A stretch of 64,000 bases of DNA, from positions 1 to 64,000 of the forward strand of contig CAJXTB010000015.1 of NCBI GenBank assembly GCA_913061235.1. Direction: 5' to 3'. Below are positions 1 to 8,382 of this stretch, piece after piece. The position numbers and the translations under genes were made by a program. Below the pieces are notes generated by a model. That model was not told the origin of the DNA, made no database searches, and saw nothing but the letters and a program-made list of their open reading frames with translations. The stretch is from an uncultured Pseudomonadota bacterium. GTDB lineage: Bacteria; Myxococcota_A; UBA796; GCA-2862545. Every line of letters starts with the position of its first letter. Positions within the stretch are counted from its first letter, which is position 1.

Positions 1-151
1 CTAGGCTTGTGCCCGCGATTCGGAGTGGCCTAGGGCGCCATAGCGCTGTGCGCCCCGAGCAGAATCGGCGACGGCGACCTATTCGCGGCCCACGCTATGC
101 AAGTCGGCCGCCCGCGGTACGACGCGATGGGCGTTGGAATCACCTATCCGT
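1..151 (+). repeat. Dispersed repeat copy 1, IS91/ISCR-like 3' end
   Basis: First of three same-orientation copies (others end at 5748 and 7779). It is cut by the window edge on the left. It ends with GTTGGAATCACCTATCCGT (133-151), which is identical in all three copies, while the DNA after it differs in each. From memory, the IS91/ISCR oriIS consensus ends GTTTGAACTTCCTATACGG, which aligns well. Copy 2 lies directly behind an IS91-type transposase remnant, which supports this identity. The body is about 80% identical to copies 2 and 3, so this is the most diverged copy. Confidence 0.7.
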
Positions 152-353
152 CGCCATGGTCGTCGGCCGTCACCAGCATGCGCATCATCCAGTCATGGTC
201 GGACTCACCAGGAAACCTAGCCGTCATCTCGTCGGTGCACCATGCTTCTGTGTCGTGCAGCGCCGGAGGCGGGTCTAGAGGCTCATCATCATGAGTCATT
301 GAACCATCGTATCCAAACAGGTAGATGCATCCACCTGAGCGCACGCAATTCAT
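144..353 (-). pseudogene. Fragment of an unknown gene cut by the repeat
   Basis: A short reading frame enters the repeat end at 151 and stops a few bases inside it. Its N-terminal part is acidic and rich in Pro, His, Asp and Trp. A second possible start (ATG at 299) gives a protein of about 51 residues. I recognise no domain. The most economical reading is the 5' part of a gene whose 3' part was lost when the repeat inserted, but it may be a chance frame. Confidence 0.25.
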
Positions 354-386
354 GTACTGTCCTGCCGGAAAAACAGGGAGAACAGC

Positions 387-1211
387 ATGAGTAGTGATGT
401 CAGCGACCGCGGAGCGAGGAAGTTCTCGGAGGAAGAATTCAAGGAAGCCCCTTCGGATGAGCTGCTCGCTCGCACACTACAGAGCGAAGAGCTGTCCGAT
501 GACCTGTCCGGAAGCGCGGACCCGGTCGACCCAAATCTGACCAAAGTCGAAGCGATAATGGACGAGGTGATTGAGATCACCAACGCCTGTATTGCGTACG
601 TCGAATCAGAGGAAAACCCAAGAGCCCGCCTGGCGTTCAAGGCTCTCCGGCTAGAGTCTGAGGCCATCGAGAAGAACATCCGCAAGTTTAAGGACAAGGA
701 CGCAGAAACGAACGAGTGGCTCGCTGGTGAATTTGCAGATGTCATGGATGATTTGGACGAAAAGCTGTCAGCTATCTCGGTCGACAGGGATTTCTCGCTT
801 GGCGAAAGCCTAGTCGAAGCTAATGCACCGGTCGTGGCGAATCCGGATGAGGTGCTTCCGCGGGAGACCATCCTCCTCAATAGGGCCGCAGCCCTGCAAC
901 GCCCTACTACTGGGGGAGCGAACAGACTCAGAGGCGGACGCCGCGTCGCAGACATGCGGGCTGCATGTCGGACAATGAGCGCCCTGAAGGCAGACCTCAT
1001 CCATGGCCGTGAGGGAGCGTCCGGTGAATGGTGGAACGGATTCGAAACTGTCGTCGGCATCCTTGAGGATGCACAAGCGAACGACGGCACAGAGTATTCT
1101 GCATTCTTCAGAGCAGGTATTGTCGACCTCGTATCAGGGCTGCTCGCCATGATGGACGGCGGCCTGGTGTGCAATGAGGAATTACCTGATGGCATCCTCG
1201 GCAAGCTGTAG
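387..1211 (+). CDS. Acidic protein of unknown function
   Basis: A 274-residue soluble protein with no signal peptide and no membrane segment. The ATG is preceded by GGGAG six bases upstream, which fixes the start. The N-terminal third is rich in Asp, Glu and Ser (EEEFKEAPSDELLARTLQ), and residues 50-130 look helical. A basic stretch (LRGGRRVADMRAACR, about residues 177-191) lies in the C-terminal half. I do not recognise a family. It lies in a mobile-element-bounded segment with an AlbA_2 protein, a dead recombinase and a DUF4041 nuclease, so a role in an accessory or defence island is possible but only by association. Confidence 0.7.
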   Translation: MSSDVSDRGARKFSEEEFKEAPSDELLARTLQSEELSDDLSGSADPVDPNLTKVEAIMDEVIEITNACIAYVESEENPRARLAFKALRLESEAIEKNIRKFKDKDAETNEWLAGEFADVMDDLDEKLSAISVDRDFSLGESLVEANAPVVANPDEVLPRETILLNRAAALQRPTTGGANRLRGGRRVADMRAACRTMSALKADLIHGREGASGEWWNGFETVVGILEDAQANDGTEYSAFFRAGIVDLVSGLLAMMDGGLVCNEELPDGILGKL

Positions 1212-1304
1212 GCCGCGAACTTGTTCCCATCGGCTTCGCCAACAGGTCAGGCGATAGGATGGTGCAGGCCATCATGGTCGCTTGAGTTCGGCCGCACCGG
1301 TCCG

Positions 1305-2321
1305 CTACACAGACAATCGCAACTTGGCTCCGTCCCAAACGACGTCTGCGGTCAACGCCAAACGAACCTCTGTGTCAGCAGAGGCAGGCCGCCAAAGCGC
1401 ACGAACAAATGTCATCGGGATAGATAGCGTCCAAGCGCTTCCCCCGGGCATGTCGGGTTCCGGGTTCGCCTTTCGCGCGCCAGGCGTCAAATGAGTGATG
1501 AGGTGGTCCCAATCAAACTTACGGCTATGCTTGTAGGCTACGAACTCATTCATTTGCTCGACTTGGCGCCGAACAGTAGCGCCTCTGTGGAAAACCAACT
1601 GAAGAGTTGTCTCATCTAAGCGAGTCAAAGTGCCGTCAGCCTTGCCATCAAGCGGGCGACCCCAGGGTCCTGAGCCACCTGTGGACCACACATTGAATTC
1701 AGAATCCAACCACACATCGAGTTGCCGAGCAGGTCGACCGAACAGAGCTGCGGCCTCCAACTGGAGCGTTCTCAATCGCACATCCATAGACCGCGCAGCC
1801 TCCTCAACCGAAAGAAATCGTGTTTCATCACCATCGCGAACCGGAAACAAATGCGACACCCGCGAATGCCTTGCATTCGCCCCACCGACGGAGACACTCA
1901 CCAGTCCGTGCGCAAAGGGCGCCACTGACACGACCAGCGCCCACTTTCCCTCATGTTCGACAGGAATACAGGTCACAGAATTCGCGCTCTGGCGGGGCGA
2001 CAACCGGCTGTTCAGCGAGCTTTGCAATGTGGAGATAGCCCCATCGGTGTCCAGGCTTCCCAAGCCGTACCAACATTTGGCGCAGTCATCGTCGTCTTCC
2101 TCAATCCCAACGATGATGTCGCCACCCTCAGCGTTCAACATCGCAGCGACGTCCTTACACAACTCAACGACCTTCTTGTCGCGCGCCTCGCCATTTGCCA
2201 TCTGCTGAGGAACCCAGAAGTCCCGCTTGTACTCCAGATGCTGTCGCTCACGAACACTTCGCGTCACAAGGTCCTTGACCTCCACACCAGTCACAATCGG
2301 TTGGTGAAGGAATGTCGGCAA
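1305..2321 (-). CDS. AlbA_2/Schlafen-type putative DNA-binding protein
   Basis: A 338-residue protein. Residues 20-140 match the AlbA_2 (Schlafen AAA_4) fold: ERQHLEYKRDFW, then KKVVELCKDVAAMLNAEGG and DIIVGIEE, with the conserved E-x-K strand and the N-x-x-GG turn. The rest (about 170-338) is unfamiliar, ends in beta-rich sequence and has no AAA domain. The only upstream start codon is TTG at 2321 behind a G-rich stretch, so the first 40 residues are less certain (the next ATG is at residue 41). AlbA_2 proteins are frequent in mobile and defence islands as nucleic-acid-binding or regulatory proteins. The target is unknown. Confidence 0.75.
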   Translation of the reverse strand: MPTFLHQPIVTGVEVKDLVTRSVRERQHLEYKRDFWVPQQMANGEARDKKVVELCKDVAAMLNAEGGDIIVGIEEDDDDCAKCWYGLGSLDTDGAISTLQSSLNSRLSPRQSANSVTCIPVEHEGKWALVVSVAPFAHGLVSVSVGGANARHSRVSHLFPVRDGDETRFLSVEEAARSMDVRLRTLQLEAAALFGRPARQLDVWLDSEFNVWSTGGSGPWGRPLDGKADGTLTRLDETTLQLVFHRGATVRRQVEQMNEFVAYKHSRKFDWDHLITHLTPGARKANPEPDMPGGSAWTLSIPMTFVRALWRPASADTEVRLALTADVVWDGAKLRLSV

Positions 2322-2513
2322 CTCGGCCCCCTGCGTGTCAGCGAGCGGATGGTTTACGCCAGAGAACGCATGTCAAGCCGCCAGCCTGATTGCATCGACC
2401 AGCACGATCGATGACACTCCCGCTCCCGGAGGTTTCACGCGCGTCTTCATCAGCGGTTCAGGAGCGCAAGCCCAGGCGCGTAACGGCCTTCACGCGACTA
2501 AAGCAGTAGGCTG

Positions 2514-3339
2514 ATGCGACAAGCCAACGACATGCTCCTCGCGGTGGCCGAAGACTGGGTGCAGACCATTCCCAACGCCAGGACGCGCCGCTCCTACCGC
2601 CGCGCTGCCGAAGTCCTGTTCGAATCGATGGCCCCACTAGAGCCATTCCCTCGACCCATCACCAGCGCCGACCTCCAGACATTCAAGGCGCTGCTGGTCG
2701 AGGACTACAAACCCGCCACGGTCAACCAAAGACTCGTCGCAGTTTCGTCCTTCGTACGCTGGCTAGTTTCGGAAGGTCGTTTGCCCGATGCCATTCTCGA
2801 CGACCTGCCCAAGCGTGTCTCGCTCAAGCACCAAATGAGCCATGCCGAGACAACGCCAAAGCAAGCGATACGCCTATGCCATGTTCTCCGGTCCCCATCG
2901 AGACCGCAACTATGCGGCCATTGGGCTGGTCTGGGAAACAGGCTGCACAGTGGACCAACTCATAGCGCTCCGGTGTGACGACCTGAGCGACCACTCTATC
3001 TTCGTGGGAAACCGGCTAGTTCGTCTAGCAGCCGACCTACCAACACGCCTCTCCATCCTCGCCCGTGACTGCGCAGGCCACGAGCACCTGCTCCGGGGGG
3101 TGCGGACACCCGCCTTGGCAGAGAAGGTACTCCGTCGTGCGCTTAGCGCTGCTGCGGAGTGTGCTGGCATTGCCGATGTTCGACTATCGGGCATCCGTCG
3201 AGCGCACGCCGTGCACCGCTTCGAGCTCGGAGAACGCGTCAAAGACATAGCTGCGGACATTGGCATGGCCGAGTTCTCGACGTATCGATCGCTTCGAGGG
3301 CTTCCCACTGGAGCGGACGGAGAGAGCTACCACAGCTAG
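2514..3339 (+). pseudogene. Decayed tyrosine recombinase (Xer/phage integrase family)
   Basis: The first frame (2514 onward) encodes a SAM-like core-binding domain (ITSADLQTFKALLVEDYKPATVNQRLVAVSSFVRWL). The catalytic domain continues in another frame from about 2850-2900 (GLVWETGCTVDQLIALRCDDL, then SGIRRAHAVHRFELGERVK). A frameshift therefore splits the gene. The active site is also damaged. The first catalytic Arg (TGLR in relatives) is Cys in TGCT, the His of HxLR is Ser, the GH pair is GM, and no clear nucleophilic Tyr is found. Loss of several catalytic residues as well as the frame argues against a simple sequencing error. It is probably a relic integrase of the island. Confidence 0.75.
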
Positions 3340-3500
3340 CCGGTGATGCAGCATTGGCCCCAAGCGCCCCATGTCCTGAACTCTACAGCTGCTCTGACAT
3401 CCGAAACGGCCGTCAAAACAACCGCTGCAATACCGAAAGCGACGCTCCAAAAAGCCACCACACAAATGGGCGATGGTGCGTTCCCTGACGCCGCCTCAGC

Positions 3501-4937
3501 TCACTTAGAAGTCGCCTCGTCCGGATGCCAACTCTGCCGGAGAGCATCGAACCGTGAACGAGCATCTTCTACCACTCGGTCTGCTGGAGCTGCCGGCTTG
3601 ACTCCGAGCCGTTCCCCCTCCCGCTTCGCTTGCATGGCCAAGGACTCTCGATATTCTGGGGCCGGCATCAAACGGATGAACTCGGCATCAGCACCGAGCA
3701 CGGCGTGCACATGCCCTTCAATCTCGTCGAGCGAGATACGGAAAAACTCCCGTCTTCGATTCACGAGGTTCATACGGGTGGATTCCATTCGCCGGTGCAT
3801 TTCATTCTCCATGCCAGGCGCATTGTCGGCGTACACCATCGCATGGACATCGTATCGAAACGGAACAGATGCGTCGCCTAGTTCTCGGACACGCTCGAGC
3901 GGGTCAATCCGCCGCGTCATGCCGACCTTAAACACCTCGCCGCCGAAGGACCCTGCGTTTGAGATGACATAAACGTGGCCCGCTCGTGTCTTCTCGGCCA
4001 TTGACACGCGACGGACTCGCTCTTTCGCTCCCGCAACCTTGTTCTCGAGAAGCGCAATTGTCGCCAATAGCGATGTTCTCTGCTCTGAATGCGCTTTACC
4101 AAGCTCCTTCAGTGCTTTGTTGAGAGCAGTGTTTTGCTGTTTCTCTTCCCTTTCAGCCGCCTTGCGTTCGCTCTCCAAGGCCTTTTGCTCCCGCTCTTCT
4201 TCCCTCATCTGGGCCTTGATGCGTTGTTGCTCTTCCCTGACCTCTTGCTTCCGATGTTTTTCTCCAACGACCAAGGACAACTCACGCATTTTGAGCATCA
4301 TGTACTGGTCCGAAATCTCTGACTTGTGCTGGGTCGCAAGTCGATTGATGGCGGTATGAGCCTTGGTGATACGCTCGAGAAGCCGGTCCTCATTCGTCGG
4401 CCGCGCTGCCGCGATTACCGCAGCGCACTCACCATTAAATGCTCGCAAAAGTAGTTTTAAGCGCTGCTTTGTTGCGGCCCGTCCTTTGGCAGCGCTGCCT
4501 TCAATTGTCCACTCTACGCTGCAGGTAGCCGCTTCTCCGTCCTTGATCATATCCTTCTGTCGAGCACGAACGCTCTTGATGGCCTCTTTGAAGCGCTCCG
4601 GGTCATCCCACTCGAACTTCGGCTGGTAAAGACCGAACTCCTGCATGTCCGATACATCACTCGCAATGCCAGCATCTTTCCTCAGCGACTCTAGCAATTG
4701 AATGGCCTGTCCGACGTCGGTCTCTGCCTTTGCGAGCGAGGCCTTGGCTGCACGTTGCTGCACCAGCAGCCGCTCAGTCTCCTCCTCCACATTCGGGATG
4801 TCGCCAAGACGCTCCAGAGCGTCAGACGCACTGCGCTTTGCCTTCATCACTAGTGTGGACGCCACTGCTACAGCAGCAATCACAGCAACAACCGACAACA
4901 CGGTGATGACTACAAGTATGATCGTCGTTCCAGTCAA
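3501..4937 (-). CDS. SNIPE-like membrane nuclease (DUF4041 + GIY-YIG/T5orf172)
   Basis: I chose the TTG at 4937 because GGAGG lies five bases upstream. A longer frame from TTG 4970 exists without such a site. Numbered from 4970, residues 14-41 form one membrane anchor, 105-235 match DUF4041 (EFGLYQPKFEWDDPERFKEA; LLLRAFNGECAAVIA), 236-325 are a charged coiled coil, and 331-425 are a T5orf172/GIY-YIG nuclease (GHVYVIS, FKVGMTRR-DP-ERVRELG, MENEMHRR). This order matches SNIPE, a membrane-bound nuclease reported to cut phage DNA as it is injected. Function here is inferred from architecture. It sits beside a rolling-circle transposase remnant. Confidence 0.85.
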   Translation of the reverse strand: MTGTTIILVVITVLSVVAVIAAVAVASTLVMKAKRSASDALERLGDIPNVEEETERLLVQQRAAKASLAKAETDVGQAIQLLESLRKDAGIASDVSDMQEFGLYQPKFEWDDPERFKEAIKSVRARQKDMIKDGEAATCSVEWTIEGSAAKGRAATKQRLKLLLRAFNGECAAVIAAARPTNEDRLLERITKAHTAINRLATQHKSEISDQYMMLKMRELSLVVGEKHRKQEVREEQQRIKAQMREEEREQKALESERKAAEREEKQQNTALNKALKELGKAHSEQRTSLLATIALLENKVAGAKERVRRVSMAEKTRAGHVYVISNAGSFGGEVFKVGMTRRIDPLERVRELGDASVPFRYDVHAMVYADNAPGMENEMHRRMESTRMNLVNRRREFFRISLDEIEGHVHAVLGADAEFIRLMPAPEYRESLAMQAKREGERLGVKPAAPADRVVEDARSRFDALRQSWHPDEATSK

Positions 4938-4979
4938 GATGCCCTCCAAATGAGGCACACCGTACAGCAAATCGTTTCA

Positions 4980-5490
4980 GGTTGACATACCCCGTCTGCT
5001 GCTGATGCAGGCGGCGTCGGTCGAGGGGCGGTCGGCGGTCTCGGGTGGGCGACGCGCGCGTCGATTCCAGGTGCATCGGGGTCGCACGTACGCGCTGCCT
5101 CCCCCGTGCGCCACGTGGGGCGGGTACACGCTGCACGGCGGCATCGCGGTCGGCGGGCGGGATGCTGGAGACCGCGAGCGCCTGTGCCGGTATTTGGCCC
5201 GTCCCGCTCTCGCTCGCAACCGGCTGGAGGAGACTTCGGCCGGACTAATCCGGGTGATCTTCAAGCGCCTGTGGGCGGATGGCACTGCAGGAGTCCCGTT
5301 CACACCGCTCGAGCTCGTGGAACGTCTGGCGGCGCTGGTTCTTCCACCGCGTGCGCGCATCGTCCAAACCCACGGCGTGCTCCCAGGTCGCTCTGCATGG
5401 CGGCGGGAGGTTGTGCCGACTCCGCCCGCGTCGGACCCTACGCACCGGGCACCCCTATCGAACAACTCAACACCACGAGTTGCGAGGTAC
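4980..5490 (+). pseudogene. C-terminal remnant of IS91-type Y2 transposase
   Basis: A continuous frame carries the C-terminal part of the IS91 (Y2_Tnp) transposase family: MQAASVEGRSAV, then LHGGIAVGGRDAGDRERLCR-YLARPALA, IRVIFKRLWADGTAG and FTPLELVERLAALV-PPRARIVQTHGVL. About 150 residues remain of a protein that is normally 350-400 long. The zinc-binding region and the two-tyrosine catalytic region are missing. The remnant begins directly upstream of the SNIPE-like gene and reads toward repeat copy 2, as expected when oriIS lies 3' of the transposase gene. Confidence 0.8.
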
Positions 5491-5748
5491 CTGTCCTGGA
5501 CGGCCTGGACACCTCGGCCGCCCGAGCCCCGCCTGACAGCCTCGCTGGTTCCGCTTGAGCCGCAGCACAACGCTGTTGGTCCGGTCACGTGCGACTTGGG
5601 CTGGGCCCGTGCCCGATTCGGAGGGGCATAGGGCGCCACAGCGCTGTCAGCTCGGGCAGAATCGGCGCTGGCGACCTGTTCGCGGCTCTTCCCACGCAAG
5701 TCAGCCGCCCGCGGTCCGGAGCAAAGGGCGTTGGAATCACCTATCCGT
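5486..5748 (+). repeat. Dispersed repeat copy 2
   Basis: Nearly identical to copy 3 (7485-7779), from the CCTGGACGGCCT region to the shared terminus at 5748. It carries a single 13-bp CCTGACAGCCTCG unit (5532-5544) where copy 3 has four. The sequence contains short inverted motifs (AGCGCTGTCAGC) but no reading frame that I trust. Confidence 0.8.
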
Positions 5749-5793
5749 TGTGGTCGATACAGCGGTGCCGGCCCGGGTTGGCCACGGGAATCG

Positions 5794-6249
5794 CTACCGA
5801 ACCTCACCAACGTCCACGCGCACAAGCACAGCGCGGTCCGGCAGAACTAGGGCCCACTGCACATTGCGAACCGGCCAGTCTGTGCGCAGTAGATGGGGGA
5901 AGGCCGCTCTGTTTAGCGGGTCTCCGTACTCGTGCCCGTCTGGGAATAGCGCAGTCACGACATCGTCGGGTATCGCACGCATTGGACGCTCCGAGTATGC
6001 GTATCGGTCCCGCGACCGACCAAGCTCAGCTTCGGCGGCAGGCCATGACTCTTCCGACCAGCGGGCAAGCACGTAGACTGTGTCGTGATGGTCCGCCGCT
6101 CGCTGGTGGGTAGTCCCACTCGGAAGCTGCAATGACGCCGCAATCTGTTCTGGTTCCACAGACGCTTCCACTGTGCTGAGGGCTGGCTCAACCGGTGTGG
6201 ACGGACTTGGACCGCCACATCCTCCCAGTGCGAGCAGTAAGGCCATCAT
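5794..6249 (-). CDS. Small lipoprotein of unknown function
   Basis: A 151-residue protein with a short lipoprotein signal (MMALLLALGGCGG; lipobox LGGC) and a Pro/Glu-rich linker. The mature domain of about 100 residues has no family I recognise. The start ATG overlaps the stop of the upstream gene (ATGA at 6246-6249), so the two are translationally coupled and probably act together. The gene ends 45 bases from the end of repeat copy 2, so its 3' end may have been reshaped by that element. Confidence 0.65.
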   Translation of the reverse strand: MMALLLALGGCGGPSPSTPVEPALSTVEASVEPEQIAASLQLPSGTTHQRAADHHDTVYVLARWSEESWPAAEAELGRSRDRYAYSERPMRAIPDDVVTALFPDGHEYGDPLNRAAFPHLLRTDWPVRNVQWALVLPDRAVLVRVDVGEVR

Positions 6250-7400
6250 GTGTGTGGGTAGGGGCGCGCGCCGTCCGGGCCGCGCGCTGGGCCGTCACCA
6301 CCGCCAATGGTGTCCGGTCGGTCGGGGTCACACTCGCCGGGTCCGCGGATTGCACGGGTGATCGAGATCTGACGGTCCGCTGAACCTAATTGCTTGAACT
6401 CGTGGCCCAATCCAACAACCTGTAGGCGGCCGAACACCGCGTCTGGCACGCCGGTGGAGATGTCGTTCTGACCGGGATTGAAGTTGTACATGTCCTCCAT
6501 CTCGATGTGAATCTCCATGTCAATGGTGCGCATGCCCTTGGCTTCGTCCACGGAGGCGGAGATGTTTCCCGTGGCCCAGATGGAGAAGCCGCCAATCGCC
6601 TTCTGCCAGTTCTCGGTGGCCGGGTACGGGAATCGGGCATCCGAGCCGACCACAACCGGTTTCCAAGCGTGCATCTGGAGGCTCATGGCGGAGAAGTCTG
6701 GGTTGTCCGGGTCTTTGTACATTGCCGCGCCATGCACTTCCTGCGCGCCAATCGTGGCGTCATCAAGCACGCTCTTCAAGATCACCGCACCGGCGTTGTC
6801 TTGCGCGAAGAACCGCTCCAGTTGTGGGTCACGCTGGGCACCACCGCCATCTAGGTAGTGCCGAACAGCAGCGGTTGCGTCCACTAGGTCCGGTCGCAGC
6901 AACTCAGCGCTCTCTACGGCAGCAACGCAGGCAGCCAACAGTGTGTAGTCCGAGACACCCGGCTCCTCTTTCAAGGACTCGTCAATGCCACCGTTCCCGT
7001 CATCTAGAAAGCCGTGGTCATGGTCAATCTCTGGCCGTTCCCCTGCGCCGGGGTCGAAGAACATGTCCTTGTCTGGGTTCCCTGGGCCGAACTCATCTTG
7101 TTCACGACGCTCCCCCCAACCCACGTCCCATAGGCCGCCGCCAATGCTGCGCGCGGTGTCATCTGCCCTTCGATCTGCCCGAGCTGCACCGCTGCCCAAC
7201 ACGGAGCCGAATCCCATCTGGATCTGCTCGGTTGTGGCGGCGGCGAGCGCATCTACGCCCGCCCGGGACACCAGCTCGGCAAAGAACGCATTGCCCATGA
7301 GTGCGGGAAGTGTTGCGGCAGACAGCGCCATGTCTGCGTGCCGCTCAAGACCGCTTGCGAGGTCGGTCTGCGACTGAGGTGAGCGTTGTTTATCTGCCAT
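6246..7400 (-). CDS. Unknown protein with effector-like C-terminal domain
   Basis: I place the start at ATG 7400, preceded by AGGTGA; a GTG three codons earlier is less likely. The 384-residue protein has no signal peptide. It has an N-terminal helical region, an acidic middle with DHDHGFLDDGNGG, and a C-terminal part (about 230-365) with WKPVVVGSDARFPYPATENW, DMYNFNPGQNDISTG and PDAVFGRLQVVGLGHEF. The last pattern reminds me of the C-terminal parts of large polymorphic or contractile-injection-associated proteins, but this is a weak memory-based match. It is coupled by ATGA to the lipoprotein 5794-6249. Both genes lie between two oriIS-like repeat ends. Confidence 0.6.
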   Translation of the reverse strand: MADKQRSPQSQTDLASGLERHADMALSAATLPALMGNAFFAELVSRAGVDALAAATTEQIQMGFGSVLGSGAARADRRADDTARSIGGGLWDVGWGERREQDEFGPGNPDKDMFFDPGAGERPEIDHDHGFLDDGNGGIDESLKEEPGVSDYTLLAACVAAVESAELLRPDLVDATAAVRHYLDGGGAQRDPQLERFFAQDNAGAVILKSVLDDATIGAQEVHGAAMYKDPDNPDFSAMSLQMHAWKPVVVGSDARFPYPATENWQKAIGGFSIWATGNISASVDEAKGMRTIDMEIHIEMEDMYNFNPGQNDISTGVPDAVFGRLQVVGLGHEFKQLGSADRQISITRAIRGPGECDPDRPDTIGGGDGPARGPDGARPYPHT

Positions 7401-7484
7401 GCAGGTCACCTATGCGCGAACCCAGCTCACCGCAATGGGGCGATGGCTCTATTCGGGTAGTGCTCGTCCAGGACCACGTTGCGT

Positions 7485-7779
7485 ATCCTGGACGGCCTCG
7501 CCGCCTCGGCCGCCCGAGCCCCGCCTGACAGCCCCGCCTGACAGCCTCGCCTGACAGCCTCGCCTGACAGCCTCGCTGGTTCCGCTTGAGCCGCAGCACA
7601 ACGCTGTTGGTCCGGTCACGTGCGACTCGGGCTGGGCCCGTGCCCGATTCGGAACGGCGTTGGGCGCCACAGCGCTGTCAGCCCCTGCAGAATCAGCGCT
7701 CGCGACCTGTTCGCGGCTCTTCCCACGCAAGTCAGCCGCCCGCGGTACGGAGCGAAGGGCGTTGGAATCACCTATCCGT
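7485..7779 (+). repeat. Dispersed repeat copy 3
   Basis: Closely matches copy 2 over its whole length, apart from a tandem expansion at 7524-7575. It ends with the shared GTTGGAATCACCTATCCGT at 7761-7779. No transposase remnant precedes it. Directly after it begins a fibrinogen-like gene that lacks its 5' part. Confidence 0.8.
7524..7575 (+). repeat. Four tandem 13-bp units in copy 3
   Basis: Four head-to-tail units CCTGACAGC(C/T)(T/C)CG begin at 7524, 7537, 7550 and 7563. The last three are identical and the first differs by one base. Copy 2 has only one unit, so the array expanded after the copies separated, or contracted in copy 2. Confidence 0.85.
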
Positions 7780-7861
7780 AGCGCATCGTTGGACACCCCT
7801 CTTGGGGGCGAGGCGTGCCCCGCCGAGACAGCGGATATGGAACACGCCAATCGCGCAGACC

Positions 7862-8325
7862 GGTTCGCGGAGCGTCCATCTACGAGAACCAGCCGAGTGC
7901 GACATGGACACGCAGGGCGGATGGACCATCATGAAGCGATGGGGCTCGGGAGCCTACTACAGCAACACCGGCTTCATGGCGCAATACAACCCGCTGCGCC
8001 AAGCGTTCGTGGGCCGCGGCACGCTCGCAGACCACCAATACCGCCACGTGTACTCGGCGGAGCTGCGTAGCGCAGCCACCGAGACCCTGCTCGGCTGGGA
8101 CTTCGAGTCGACCACATACGAGGATATCCCGCAGGATACGTGATCTGGAGCCTCGGACCCGATGGATTCAACCCGGAGCCGGAGACCAGCACGAATCGTG
8201 TGGCGGCAGGTCCGCGGACCCGCGTCAACGCAGCGTGGAGCACCTACTCGGTGTGGGAAAACGACGGCGGAAACATCTTTGCTCCGTCCTATGACAACGG
8301 ACACCTCTGGATGGCGTTCCGCTAG
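7862..8325 (+). pseudogene. 3' remnant of a secreted fibrinogen-like (YCD...GGW) gene
   Basis: The sequence encodes CDMDTQGGWTIMKRWGSGAY and following residues, the hallmark of bacterial fibrinogen-like domains and related to the two intact neighbours downstream. The frame breaks at about 8125-8140: one frame stops at 8143, while GYVIWSLGPDGFNPE continues in another to 8325 (ending DNGHLWMAFR). The signal peptide and beta-helix parts expected upstream are missing, replaced by repeat copy 3. It is a third, dead member of the family that follows. Confidence 0.7.
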
Positions 8326-8382
8326 TCTCTTGCCATTGGTAGTGGAGTGAGTCGTGATAGTCTGGGTCGACGGGGAGATTCT

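Larger units (their letters stand above)
4980..5748 (+). mobile_element. 5'-truncated IS91/ISCR-like element
   Basis: This unit combines the transposase remnant (4980-5490) with the complete repeat copy 2, which ends in the oriIS-like sequence at 5730-5748. Loss of the 5' side with a kept 3' end is what aborted or one-ended rolling-circle transposition leaves behind. The left limit is set by where transposase similarity begins, so it is approximate. Confidence 0.65.

Noticed and set aside
4977-5825. 282-residue frame on the - strand over the transposase remnant
   Set aside because: It is Arg/Pro-rich, without family similarity. The opposite strand carries the IS91 transposase remnant.
1-7779. 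The three dispersed repeats as integron attC sites
   Set aside because: The distances between copies are 2-6 kb, the copies are 260-300 bases with one-sided conservation, and no integrase of the IntI type is present. A rolling-circle element end explains them better.
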